DNA of 64,000 bases from NCBI GenBank assembly GCA_944389585.1, contig CALXMW010000008.1, positions 1 through 64,000 of the forward strand. Direction: 5' to 3'. Of this stretch, positions 7,678-15,831 are shown in pieces. The position numbers were made by a program, and so were the translations under genes. The notes beneath the pieces were generated by a model, which was not told the DNA's origin, searched no databases, and saw only the letters and a list, made by a program, of their open reading frames with translations. Position 1 is the stretch's first letter. Every line of letters starts with the position of its first letter. The stretch is from an uncultured Kiritimatiellota bacterium. GTDB lineage: Bacteria; Verrucomicrobiota; Kiritimatiellia; RFP12; DVOR01.

Positions 7678-8770
7678 TGTTTGTTCCTCCTTTTTCAATT
7701 TTCTGGATGACATCCATGACATCTGAAGCTATCCCCTGCGATAGTAGTACGGGCACACCATTACCTACCATTTTAAATTTTAATGATAAAGACAAGCCTG
7801 TGGGAAGTACAAATTCTGCCGGTACCGATTGTAATGCTAAGGCTTCTGCTACGCTAATCCTGCGCATTTTATACGGATGAAGATGCACTTCGTTGTTTCC
7901 GTATGCGGAAGTTGGAGCATATCTCCAGCGATGTAAACGCTTAAAAGACTTTCCAACTGTTGCTCCTTCGGGAATGCTTTTGTATTTATCATACGCCTTT
8001 ACACCGAATATATCATTTCCGTTTGGATGGGTTTCAACTTTATTCATATCAAACCAATACTGTGTGGTAAGATCCTTGGCAATCCCATGCGGGCAATCTA
8101 ATTTACCATCGACTACAAATGGAGAAAGTGTTGGCCACGGCATTTTAAGAATATCGTTCAAGTTGTATTTTTTATGCGCCCCAATAGTACACACTGTTTT
8201 CTTTCCAAATACTTTAGTAGAGAACCCAAGTAAAAACAATCTACTCCGATATTGCGGGACACCATACTCCAATGCATTTTCTATCGAATCAAATAGAGAA
8301 TATCCGGCTCGTCGAAAGCGTCTTTTTATCTCATCATAGAATTCACGATGTTTTTTTGTTTGATATAGTCCTTTGACATTTTCAAAAACAAAAAAATCCG
8401 GTTTTCTTTTGACAATCAGATCAGCATATATCGAAGTCAAGTGGCCGTTTGCTCCATCTTTTCCTGTATTTTTCCCGGCCACAGAAAAATCTGGGCAAGG
8501 CGGGCCGCCGATAAAACCAATTAGCTTTCCATTGCGTTTATCATAACTTGGGAACGAATATTTCCACACATCATCCAATAAGTATTCCCTAATATCTTTA
8601 TCGCTATACCCATAAATCGGAATGTGCTCCTTATTTCTTCTTGCGTATTGATATGCGTTGAGGAATCGCTTATCATATTCGTTTACAAAGACGATATTGA
8701 AGCCAGCATTCTCAAATCCCAAATCTAAGAGGCCCAATCCCGAGAAAAAAGAAAACACTTCAACATCCAT
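7670..8770 (-). CDS. DNA cytosine-5 methyltransferase (second m5C enzyme of the island)
   Basis: A 366-residue C5-methyltransferase with motifs in order: I (FSGLGLLDLGFENAGF, residues 8-23), IV with the catalytic Cys (GGPPCPDFS, about 88), VI (FENVKG, about 130), VIII (QYRSRLFLLG, about 172) and X (GNGVPVLLSQ, near the C-terminus). It uses AdoMet to methylate C5 of cytosine in a DNA target that cannot be read from sequence. It lies between the endonuclease and the DUF262 gene. It may methylate the second strand of an asymmetric site, or serve the DUF262-HEPN pair. A GGGAG Shine-Dalgarno precedes ATG 8770. Confidence 0.9.
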   Translation of the reverse strand: MDVEVFSFFSGLGLLDLGFENAGFNIVFVNEYDKRFLNAYQYARRNKEHIPIYGYSDKDIREYLLDDVWKYSFPSYDKRNGKLIGFIGGPPCPDFSVAGKNTGKDGANGHLTSIYADLIVKRKPDFFVFENVKGLYQTKKHREFYDEIKRRFRRAGYSLFDSIENALEYGVPQYRSRLFLLGFSTKVFGKKTVCTIGAHKKYNLNDILKMPWPTLSPFVVDGKLDCPHGIAKDLTTQYWFDMNKVETHPNGNDIFGVKAYDKYKSIPEGATVGKSFKRLHRWRYAPTSAYGNNEVHLHPYKMRRISVAEALALQSVPAEFVLPTGLSLSLKFKMVGNGVPVLLSQGIASDVMDVIQKIEKGGTNNA

Positions 8771-8795
8771 CTTCTTCTCTCCCTACAAGTTTATT

Positions 8796-9530
8796 TTAAT
8801 TTCCCGAATTGAACTCCACAAGTTTCTCCCAATCAATGCTGCCATCTTCAAAGCAGAATTCCTGGGTAAACTCGCGGACGAGCCGGTTAGCCGCTTTCTG
8901 ATAAGAGGCATTGAATTCCTCCACATACTTTTCCGGCAGCTTGTCCATGAAGCGGATCAGCTTTATGTAGAACTCTTCATCGCCGGTCAATTCTGTCCAG
9001 AAATCCTTACCCGCCAATTCCATGTAGAACTTGGGAAGTCCGCGGTTGGAGGACTTCTTCTTCCCATAGCCATAGCCGACAATCGGGACAAAGCGTTTCT
9101 TCGCCTGCTGTGCCAGCTTGCTTGCCGCCATGAAATTTTGCTCCTGCTTCTTGCGGCTGTCTGCATTGAAAACGCTGGTGCCGGATTTTACCGCGATGGC
9201 ATAGATGGTATTGTCCCGTTCCACCATGATGTCCACGCCCTCCGCCAATGCTTTCTGCCCTTGTGCGGCTGCGGTGGCAATCGGATCAAAGAACACATTC
9301 CCGAAAATCGTTTCCTCGGACGAGGACACAAAAGCGGCGAGGATTGCGTCAATAATCTGGGCCGCCCCGTTCATGGCTTTGGCCCGGAACAGGTACGGGT
9401 TCTTGCGCTTCATAACGGCCTTAACATTAAGGCTATCAACCTTTTTAATCAGGTTCGTATAGAAATTGTCCAGCGCGGTTGCAATCGCTTCTACGATGGC
9501 ATCTTCGTTGTAGCTGTTATTTATGGGCAT
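8796..9530 (-). CDS. Type II restriction endonuclease, PmeII-like PD-(D/E)XK
   Basis: A 244-residue protein. The block KRKNPYLFRAKA (about residues 41-52) followed by SSSEETIFGNVFFDPIA (about 70-86) is typical of PmeII/TdeIII-type endonucleases. GVDI near residue 98 and AVKSG near 112 fit the D...xVK core of a PD-(D/E)XK nuclease. It would cut unmodified DNA at the site protected by the adjacent methyltransferase(s). AGGAGG precedes ATG 9530, and the start overlaps the upstream methyltransferase stop by 14 bases, a tight coupling that makes the methylase come first. The exact family name is from memory of the motif pattern. Confidence 0.65.
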   Translation of the reverse strand: MPINNSYNEDAIVEAIATALDNFYTNLIKKVDSLNVKAVMKRKNPYLFRAKAMNGAAQIIDAILAAFVSSSEETIFGNVFFDPIATAAAQGQKALAEGVDIMVERDNTIYAIAVKSGTSVFNADSRKKQEQNFMAASKLAQQAKKRFVPIVGYGYGKKKSSNRGLPKFYMELAGKDFWTELTGDEEFYIKLIRFMDKLPEKYVEEFNASYQKAANRLVREFTQEFCFEDGSIDWEKLVEFNSGN

Positions 9531-10713
9531 AGCAGTTTCCTCCTATTTCAATGGCTTGTTTCAGTTTTTGATGGATGTCCGTCCCTCTAAACCGCTTTGT
9601 ACGGATTTCAGCGGATTGATCCGCAACGGAAATTACCGCTTTCCCCAGCGCCAATGCCAGCCCCACCGGGACGGCATTGCCGATCTGGCGGTATTTCGCT
9701 GCGCTTGTCCCCATGAACTTCCAATCATCGGGGAACTGCTGGATGCGGGCATATTCCCGGATGCTCAAGGGACGGTCTTGGGTCGGGTGGCACATCATGG
9801 TTGCCTTTTGCACCGGGGATGTAACCAATGTCGGGGATGGCTGGCTGTACGACAGCCGCCGATAGAAGCCGACTTTCCCGCCGCCGGAGCCATAAGCGCC
9901 GCCCATGGCCTCTTTCCGTATATCCTCTGGGAGGTCGCGCCAATTCCCGCCCTCCGGGACAAGGCGGAGGTATGCAAGGCGGTCTTTGCTGAATGCGGCA
10001 CACTCCCCACAGTCATATTCCAAATCCTTGATGGTGTCCTGCAAAGTGCGCCAGCGGTATTGCGGGTCTTGGTGCATCTGGAAGTGGGTCGGGAAAGGCA
10101 GGAAAATATCTTCATTATCCCGGCTCCCGATCAAGACGAACCGTTCCCGGAATTGAGGGACGCCATAATTGACAGCGTCCAATATTCCGTATACCGTTTT
10201 ATATCCCAACTTGTTAAACTCGGACAGGATTACATCCAAAACAGTCCCTAAACGCTGCTCTGGGTCATTTTTATCACGTTCTGCCAGCGGGATATGCTTG
10301 AGTGGGGCAGACATAATCCCTTTGACATTTTCCATGATAAAAAAGCGGGGGCGGATATAGTCAATCATACGGATAAAGTCCATGAATAGGCTGCCCCGGG
10401 GATCATTGATCCCCATCCGCTTGCCGGCGGTGGAAAATGGCTGGCAAGGAGGCCCGCCGCAAATGAGGAAAGGCTCCCCCTGTGCCAGCCCGGTCTGTTC
10501 CAGTAAATCCGCCTCATCTATCTCGCGGATATCCCCGCCCAGCACCTTATGTCCATTCGCACGCATGGTAGCAACGCAGGCGGGGTCAAAATCCTGCCCG
10601 ATTACAATATTTAAGCCAGCTCTTGCAAGACCGATATCCAGCCCCATCGCCCCGGAAAACAGGGAGATTACATCCCGGTTTGAAGCGTTATCCTTGAAAT
10701 GCAGTAAATCCAT
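9517..10713 (-). CDS. DNA cytosine-5 methyltransferase, Dcm-like
   Basis: A 398-residue C5-methyltransferase. Motif I is LFSGAMGLDIGL (residues 18-29), motif IV GGPPCQPFSTAGK (catalytic Cys about 89), motif VI MENVKG (about 129), motif VIII QFRERFVLIG (about 190) and motif X IGNAVPVGLALA (about 345). It differs clearly from the second methyltransferase downstream. It is followed, with overlap, by the PmeII-like endonuclease, its likely cognate partner, and preceded by a small XRE regulator. A GGAGGG Shine-Dalgarno precedes ATG 10713. Confidence 0.92.
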   Translation of the reverse strand: MDLLHFKDNASNRDVISLFSGAMGLDIGLARAGLNIVIGQDFDPACVATMRANGHKVLGGDIREIDEADLLEQTGLAQGEPFLICGGPPCQPFSTAGKRMGINDPRGSLFMDFIRMIDYIRPRFFIMENVKGIMSAPLKHIPLAERDKNDPEQRLGTVLDVILSEFNKLGYKTVYGILDAVNYGVPQFRERFVLIGSRDNEDIFLPFPTHFQMHQDPQYRWRTLQDTIKDLEYDCGECAAFSKDRLAYLRLVPEGGNWRDLPEDIRKEAMGGAYGSGGGKVGFYRRLSYSQPSPTLVTSPVQKATMMCHPTQDRPLSIREYARIQQFPDDWKFMGTSAAKYRQIGNAVPVGLALALGKAVISVADQSAEIRTKRFRGTDIHQKLKQAIEIGGNCYAHK

Positions 10714-10725
10714 AATGCCCTCCTA

Positions 10726-10935
10726 TCAAACCTTTTCGCCATCTGGAAGGACAAAATGGCGTTCAAAAGAACACCCCACCGTTTCCGCCAGATATTCTAA
10801 GTCGGAGATTGTGAAGCTTTCCCGCTTCAGTTTTGAGTTGAAATTTTGCGGCGTAGTCCCCATCCGCCTTGCAAGTTCTGCAACGCTGATATTGGAGCGC
10901 ACACACAGCACTTTGATCTGTTCTGATATTGTCAT
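10726..10935 (-). CDS. XRE-family helix-turn-helix regulator (controller-like)
   Basis: A 69-residue protein that is essentially one HTH domain: ISVAELARRMGTTPQNFNSK covers the helix-turn-helix. Its size and position, 12 bases upstream of the Dcm-like gene, resemble controller proteins of type II restriction systems, which time methylase and endonuclease expression. AAGGAGT precedes ATG 10935. The 15-bp perfect palindrome at 10968-11003 just upstream could be its operator, though it may instead be a terminator. Confidence 0.7.
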   Translation of the reverse strand: MTISEQIKVLCVRSNISVAELARRMGTTPQNFNSKLKRESFTISDLEYLAETVGCSFERHFVLPDGEKV

Positions 10936-10967
10936 AAGGGTACTCCTTGTAAATTATCAATTTATAA

Positions 10968-11003
10968 GTTGAAGATATAAAAATATTATTTTATATCTTC
11001 AAC
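10968..11003. promoter_or_regulatory. Perfect 15-bp AT-rich palindrome upstream of the XRE gene
   Basis: GTTGAAGATATAAAA (10968-10982) and its exact complement (10989-11003) surround a 6-nt loop. It overlaps the stop codon of the Vsr-like remnant and lies 33 bases upstream of the regulator's ATG. It may be an operator for the controller protein, or a hairpin that stops transcription entering the island from the orphan leader at 11224-11536. The sequence alone does not decide. Confidence 0.6.
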
Positions 11004-11201
11004 ACAGTCCCTCATGTCCTCTATCATACCATCAAACTGCATCATCTGCAACTCGAAAATCAAATCTTCGACAGCTTCCACACATTCCGCTGTCCGCTTT
11101 TGTATCTCCTTCCCCCAAAAGTGTATGGGTACCCAATCCATCGCAATTAGCTTGAAGTCATTCTCCCGATCACGGGCCATATTGCGCTCAACCTTTTTGA
11201 T
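10986..11201 (-). pseudogene. C-terminal remnant of a Vsr/DUF559-like endonuclease
   Basis: The reading ARDRENDFKL...DWVPIHFWGKEIQKRTAECVE resembles the C-terminal end of Vsr-type and DUF559-like PD-(D/E)XK endonucleases, where a line such as LGWxVLRFWGKEI is common. About 71 codons remain. The similarity-like reading runs upstream of the first ATG (11180) to an in-frame stop at 11202-11204, exactly where the base composition changes to GC-rich host DNA. The N-terminal catalytic half is therefore missing. Vsr enzymes repair T:G mismatches from deaminated m5C, which fits the linked m5C methyltransferases. It is probably non-functional. Confidence 0.55.
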
Positions 11202-11223
11202 CTAATTCGTCACGACGAAACAT

Positions 11224-11536
11224 GTGGTTGGGTTGCTCCTTCCGCCCCGAGGGTGGCCGAGGGGGACTGGGGCGGGAGGTGGGCCCTTCGGCTGTCGCGC
11301 CGCGGACACGCGCCCGCGTGCGCCGCCCGCCGTCGCCGCCGGGGCCGCCCCCAAAAGGGGCGCACCCCTCGCCGGTCTCCGTTCAGGCCCTGAGAAGCCT
11401 CTTTAGGAACACGAAAAGGATGCGCCAAATTTGGCGCACCTTGCCTTGTCTTGTTGCCTAAAGCGCGAATTTCTCAGTTTCGAACGGACAACTTGCGCAG
11501 CACTGTGCGGGTGTCGCCGTGGCTCTCCCACGGCGT
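11224..11536 (-). promoter_or_regulatory. Orphan copy of the structured PEP-CTERM 5' leader
   Basis: Aligns along its length, roughly 70% by eye, with the leader of PEP-CTERM 2 (29319-29634). Conserved pieces, read on the plus strand: CCGTGG-CTCTC-CCACGG hairpin (11518-11534); TTCTCAG...CTGAGAA long-range stem; TGCGCCA-TGGCGCA hairpin (11421-11438); CTTCGGCTGTCGCGCC block; and a GC hairpin just before AAGGAG. An ATG (11223-11221) follows the Shine-Dalgarno but opens only an 11-codon reading frame into island DNA. The gene it served is gone. This whole interval (11205-11594) contains no protein gene I can support. Confidence 0.75.
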
Positions 11537-11542
11537 GCCATC

Positions 11543-11571
11543 AGAATAACACAACCGCCCGGCCGGGGCAA
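11543..11571 (-). promoter_or_regulatory. Promoter of the orphan leader
   Basis: On the minus strand TTGCCC (11571-11566), a 17-base spacer and TATTCT (11548-11543), preceded by TGTGT. It occupies the same relative position as the promoter of the intact leader at 29641-29670. Its transcript would run through the orphan leader into the defence island. Confidence 0.6.
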
Positions 11572-11594
11572 ACGGCTTTTGGTATCATGGGGGC

Positions 11595-12266
11595 ATGAGG
11601 CGGATTTTGGTGATCGGGGCGACGTCCGGGATCGGGCGGGCGCTGGTGGAGGCGGCGCGGGCGCGCGGCTACGAGGCCGTCGCGGCGGGGCGGCGCACGG
11701 CCCTGCTCGCGGAAATCGGCGGCGAGACGCTGCCGTTGGACGCGACGGCGCCGGACGCGCTCGCCAAAATCGAGGCGGCGGGGGCCGACACGGTGGTCTT
11801 CAACGCCGGCTTCGGCGAGCGCTCGGCGCGGCCGGATTGGGCGCTCACCGAGCAAACCCTGCGCCTGAACGTGCTGGCCTTCGAGCGGGTGGCGCAGTGG
11901 GCGCTCACCCATTGCGAGACCTTCGCGGCGACGGCGAGCGTGGCCGGCCTGCGGGGGCTGGAGGGGACGAACGGCTACTCCGCCTCGAAGGCCTACATGA
12001 TCAACGCGCTGGAGGGCTACCGGCGCGCGGCGCGCCACGGGGGCTTCCCCTGCCGCTACGTGACGCTCCTGCCGGGCTTCGTGGACACGGCGATGGGGCA
12101 GGCCTCGGCCTTCTGGCGGTGCTCGACACGCGAGGCGGCTTTTTGTATACTAAAGGCGTTGGAGCGCGGGCGGTGCGTGGCGTATGTGACGCCCCGTTGG
12201 CGCTGGATAGGAGTGTTGATGCGGCTGATGCCGCGTGCGCTGTTCGAGCGCATCCCGCTAGCTTGA
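11595..12266 (+). CDS. Short-chain dehydrogenase/reductase (SDR)
   Basis: A 223-residue classical SDR. The NAD(P) motif GATSGIG is at residues 8-14, NAG near 72 and the YSASK catalytic pair (Tyr, Lys) near 127-131; LLPGFVDT follows at the usual spacing. Substrate cannot be told; the C-terminal hydrophobic WRWIGVLMRLMPR segment suggests a membrane-associated or lipid-related role. TATCAT (11583-11588) lies only 6 bases before the ATG and there is no Shine-Dalgarno, so the mRNA is probably leaderless. The symporter gene starts 14 bases downstream and may be co-transcribed. Confidence 0.88.
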   Translation: MRRILVIGATSGIGRALVEAARARGYEAVAAGRRTALLAEIGGETLPLDATAPDALAKIEAAGADTVVFNAGFGERSARPDWALTEQTLRLNVLAFERVAQWALTHCETFAATASVAGLRGLEGTNGYSASKAYMINALEGYRRAARHGGFPCRYVTLLPGFVDTAMGQASAFWRCSTREAAFCILKALERGRCVAYVTPRWRWIGVLMRLMPRALFERIPLA

Positions 12267-12280
12267 TTGGAGCCAGAGCC

Positions 12281-14917
12281 ATGCGTTTTCGTGGAACCCT
12301 GATGGCGCTCGCCGCGTTCGCGGCGGGCGTGGCGTGCGCCAACCCCATGGCCCTGAAGTGGGCCGAGGGCGTCCCCGAGGCGCCGGGCGCCGTGGCGCGG
12401 CCCTTCGCGGGGCTGCTCGGCGACAAGTTCGTCGTGGCGGGCGGCTCGACCTTCGAGAACGGCGTGAAGGGATACTCCGCGGCCATCTCGGTCTACGACG
12501 TCAAGGCCAAGACCTGGACGGTGCTGGGCAAGGCCCTGCCGCAGGGCACGGCCGAGGGCGGCGCGTGGGTCGTCAACGCCGGCACCGCGGTGGCCCCCAA
12601 GCCCGCGCTCCTCTGCGTGGGCGGCGAGACGGCGCGCGGCCCGACGGCGGACGCCTTTCTGCTGGACGCGGCGGGCACCGTCACCGACCTGCCCGACTTC
12701 CCCGCCGGCACCCTCTCCATGACCGCCGCCGCGGCCTGGAAGCCCGGCATGACCGCGAACGCCTGGGCCGACGGCGCGGTCTTCGTGGGCGGCCGGCTCT
12801 CCGGCGCGCCGACCAACCGCGCCTTCGCCCTGGGGCAAAAGGACGGCAAGTGGGAGTGGGCCGAGCTGCCCCCCCTCCCGGGGCCCGCCCGCGAGCAGGC
12901 CGTGGCCGCGACCCAGAACGGCGACCAGAAGAGCTTCGTCCTGGCGGTCTTCGGCGGCTCGGTGACGGGCCCGGACGGGAAACCGAAGGCGGCGACGGAC
13001 GGGTGGGGCTACACGAAGGACTTCGACGGGGCCTGGGGGTGGCGGCCGCTTGGGCCCGCGCCCGTCTGCGCCATCGGGGCGGGCTTCCTGCCGGTGGGCG
13101 ACCAGCACGTGCTCCTGGTGGGCGGGTACGACGGGGCGATGTGGGACGCGGCGAACCGGATGCTGCCGGCCGGGTGGGCCAGCAAGCTGAAGGAGCCGCC
13201 GGAGGCCTTCCATTGGAACCGCACGGTTTACGCCTGGCACGCGGTGACGGGCAAGTGGTCGGCGCTCGGCGAGCTGCCGGCGGGGATGGACGCGCGCTGC
13301 GGCGCGGCGGCGGCGATCTTGCCGGCGGGCGCGGGGCAGGGCGTGCGCCTGCTCGTGGCGGGGGGCGAGGTGAAGCCGCAGGCGCGGACGGCGGCGGTGG
13401 GGCTGGCCACCTTCGAGCGGCAGGGGTGGCGCTTCGGCTGGGAGAGCTGGATCGTCATTGGGCTTTTCTTCGCCTCGATGGCGGGGATGGGGATCTACTT
13501 CGCGCTGAAGCCCAAGACGGCGGACACCTACTTCCGCGGGGGCAAGAGCATCCCGTGGTACGTGGCGGGCGTCTCCATCTACGCGACGATGCTCAGCTCC
13601 ATCACCTTCATCTCCATCCCGACGATGACGTACATCTCGGACTGGCGGTATTTCACGATGGCGCTGTGCATCCTGGCGATGGCGCCGATCGCCATCTTCT
13701 TCTACCTGCCCTTCTTCTGCCGGCTGAACATCACCAGCGCGTATGAGTACCTGGAGCGGCGCTTCAACGTGGGCGTGCGGCTCTTCGGCGCGGCGGCCTT
13801 CAACGTCTTCATGGTCTGCCGCGTGGCGGTCGTCACGCTCCTGCCGGCCATCGCGCTGGGAGCGGTGACGGACATCCCGATTTGGCTGGCCATCCTCCTC
13901 TGCGGCGTCGCCACCATCGTCTACTGCTTCTTCGGCGGCGTGGACGCGGTGATCTGGTGCGACTTCGTGCAGGGGCTGATCCTCCTGGGCGGGGCCATCG
14001 TCGTGCTCGTGGCGCTGGTCATCGGCTCCGGCGGCGTGGGCGAGTTCGCCTCCGTGGCCTGGGGCGCGGAGAAGTTCCGCACGTGGGATTTCCGCTTCCT
14101 CTTCGGCGAGCCGGTCTTCTGGGTGGTCCTTGTCATGGGCTTGGTCTCGAACCTCAACAGCTACACCGCCGACCAATGCGTCGTCCAGCGCTACATCACG
14201 ACGCCCGACGAGAAGGCCGCCGCGCGCTCCATCTGGTTCAACGGCGTCCTCTCGGTCATCTCCTCGGTCATCTTCTACCTCATCGGCACGGCCCTCTACA
14301 CGCACTACGTCAAGCACCCGGAGCTGATGGACGTGACGATGCCCAAGAGCGACTCCATCTTCCCCACCTTCATGGCCATCGAGCTGCACCCCATCGTCGC
14401 CGGCCTCATCGTCGCCTCCATCTTCGCGGCCACCATCTCCACCCTCGCCACCAACCTCAACAGCTCGGCCACCTCGCTGGTCACCGACTTCATCGCCCGC
14501 TTCCGCAAGGACATGGACGGCGACGCGCAGGTGCGCTGGGGCCGCTGGCTGGTCATCGTCGTCGGCGTCCTGGGCGTGGCCGCGGCGCTCGTGCTCTCCG
14601 TCCTGCCCAGCCGCTCGCTCTTCGACGACTTCCAGAACTTCATCGGCACGCTCACCGGCGGCCTCTCGGCGCTCTTCCTCATCGGCATCTTCATGCCGCG
14701 CGTCAGCGGCGCCGCGGCGATGATCGCGCTCGTCGTCAACTACGTCATCAGCCTGGGCATCGGCCACGTCTTCCCCGGGCTGCACTTCTTCACCTACGGC
14801 GGCATCGGCCTGGCCGCCTGCGTCGTCGTCGCCTGGGTGCTCTCCTTCGTCTTCCCCAACCGCAAGGGCACCCAGGGCCTCACCCACTTCTCCCCCCCGC
14901 AGAAAGAAGACGCCTGA
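12281..14917 (+). CDS. Kelch/mutarotase-like domain fused to a sodium:solute symporter
   Basis: An 878-residue fusion. Residues 1-20 are a signal peptide. About 25-375 are a Kelch-type beta propeller resembling NanM/cyclically-permuted mutarotase (repeated VVAGGS, LCVGGE, LLVGGYD strands). From about 386 there is an SSS-family transporter with about 13 membrane helices, starting at SWIVIGLFFASMAGMG and including YFRGGKSIPWYVAG. Family knowledge: NanM epimerises N-acetylneuraminate and SSS members include sialic acid transporters. This suggests a protein that interconverts sugar anomers in the periplasm and imports the product. ATG 12281 is preceded by GGAG. It overlaps the next gene (TGATG). 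Confidence 0.85.
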   Translation: MRFRGTLMALAAFAAGVACANPMALKWAEGVPEAPGAVARPFAGLLGDKFVVAGGSTFENGVKGYSAAISVYDVKAKTWTVLGKALPQGTAEGGAWVVNAGTAVAPKPALLCVGGETARGPTADAFLLDAAGTVTDLPDFPAGTLSMTAAAAWKPGMTANAWADGAVFVGGRLSGAPTNRAFALGQKDGKWEWAELPPLPGPAREQAVAATQNGDQKSFVLAVFGGSVTGPDGKPKAATDGWGYTKDFDGAWGWRPLGPAPVCAIGAGFLPVGDQHVLLVGGYDGAMWDAANRMLPAGWASKLKEPPEAFHWNRTVYAWHAVTGKWSALGELPAGMDARCGAAAAILPAGAGQGVRLLVAGGEVKPQARTAAVGLATFERQGWRFGWESWIVIGLFFASMAGMGIYFALKPKTADTYFRGGKSIPWYVAGVSIYATMLSSITFISIPTMTYISDWRYFTMALCILAMAPIAIFFYLPFFCRLNITSAYEYLERRFNVGVRLFGAAAFNVFMVCRVAVVTLLPAIALGAVTDIPIWLAILLCGVATIVYCFFGGVDAVIWCDFVQGLILLGGAIVVLVALVIGSGGVGEFASVAWGAEKFRTWDFRFLFGEPVFWVVLVMGLVSNLNSYTADQCVVQRYITTPDEKAAARSIWFNGVLSVISSVIFYLIGTALYTHYVKHPELMDVTMPKSDSIFPTFMAIELHPIVAGLIVASIFAATISTLATNLNSSATSLVTDFIARFRKDMDGDAQVRWGRWLVIVVGVLGVAAALVLSVLPSRSLFDDFQNFIGTLTGGLSALFLIGIFMPRVSGAAAMIALVVNYVISLGIGHVFPGLHFFTYGGIGLAACVVVAWVLSFVFPNRKGTQGLTHFSPPQKEDA

Positions 14918-15822
14918 TGCGCACCCCACGCCTCCTCCTCGCCCTCCTCGCGCTCCTCCCTGCCGCCCTCTGCGCCCAGCGCGCGGACGCCCCCAAGCGC
15001 CTCGCCCCCGTCTCCGTCGGCCTGGCCATCGAGGCCGGCAGCTACGTCCTGGGCGAGACCATCCCCGTCCGCGTCCTCGTGCGCAACAACACCCCCGCGC
15101 CCCTCACCCTCGGCAAGGGCGACCACCCCGCCGGCGCCTTCGAGGTCGTCCGCCACGGCGACCCCCAGCGCCGCAACCTCGCCCGCGAGCCCAACGGCTG
15201 CCTCCCCAAGCCCCTCACCCTCAAGCCCAACGAGGAGCGCGTCTTCGACCTGGATCTCTCCGTCTGCGCCGACCTCTCGCGCCAGGGCAAATACCTCGTC
15301 ACCTTCGGCGCCATCGTCCACGGCGTCCGCCACGACACCCAGCCCAAAGCCCTCGACCTCGTCCCCGGCGGCATCGTCCTCGAAGGCACCCAGCTCTTCG
15401 CCAACGACCCCACCCGCCAACGTCACTTCACCCTCGTGCGCTGGCCCCGCGGCCACATCGACCGCCTCTTCCTGCGCGTCCAAGACACCCCCGACGGCCG
15501 CACCTTCCCCACCGTCATGCTCGGCGCCTACCTCCCCCTCGTCACCCCGCGCCTCAACATCTCCCCCTCCGGCGAGGTCGTCCTCCTCCACCGCGCCACC
15601 CCGGAGTTCTACGTCCGAAACGTCTTCTGGTCCCTCCCCAACGAATTCGTCCGCCGCTCCACCCAATCCCTCCTCGACCCCGCCACCGCGGACACCGCCC
15701 GCCTCAACGGAATGCGCGCCGACCTCGATTCCATCATCCAGAAAAACGAGGCCCAGCGCAAAAAAGACCACGACAAAATCGAGCGCATCAAGGCCAACGA
15801 CCCCCGCAGACCCCTCAACTGA
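14917..15822 (+). CDS. Secreted protein of unknown function
   Basis: A 301-residue protein with a clear signal peptide (MRTPRLLLALLALLPAALCAQ). Residues about 35-130 look like an Ig-like or BsuPI-like beta domain: SYVLGETIPVRVLVRNNTPAPLTL is the typical start of such domains. The last about 40 residues are charged and helical. Its ATG overlaps the symporter stop (TGATG) and a glycosyltransferase follows after 9 bases, so it is in an operon with both. I do not recognise a specific family. Confidence 0.75.
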   Translation: MRTPRLLLALLALLPAALCAQRADAPKRLAPVSVGLAIEAGSYVLGETIPVRVLVRNNTPAPLTLGKGDHPAGAFEVVRHGDPQRRNLAREPNGCLPKPLTLKPNEERVFDLDLSVCADLSRQGKYLVTFGAIVHGVRHDTQPKALDLVPGGIVLEGTQLFANDPTRQRHFTLVRWPRGHIDRLFLRVQDTPDGRTFPTVMLGAYLPLVTPRLNISPSGEVVLLHRATPEFYVRNVFWSLPNEFVRRSTQSLLDPATADTARLNGMRADLDSIIQKNEAQRKKDHDKIERIKANDPRRPLN

Positions 15823-15831
15823 CCCCGCCCC

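Noticed and set aside
8658-9590. A 310-codon plus-strand frame opposite the endonuclease gene
   Set aside because: It is antisense to a gene with clear motifs, overlaps and Shine-Dalgarno sites, and has none of its own.
11222-11461. Short plus- and minus-strand frames within the orphan leader
   Set aside because: Arg/Pro/Gly-rich shadow translations of structured GC-rich DNA; the homologous leader copy does not keep these frames.
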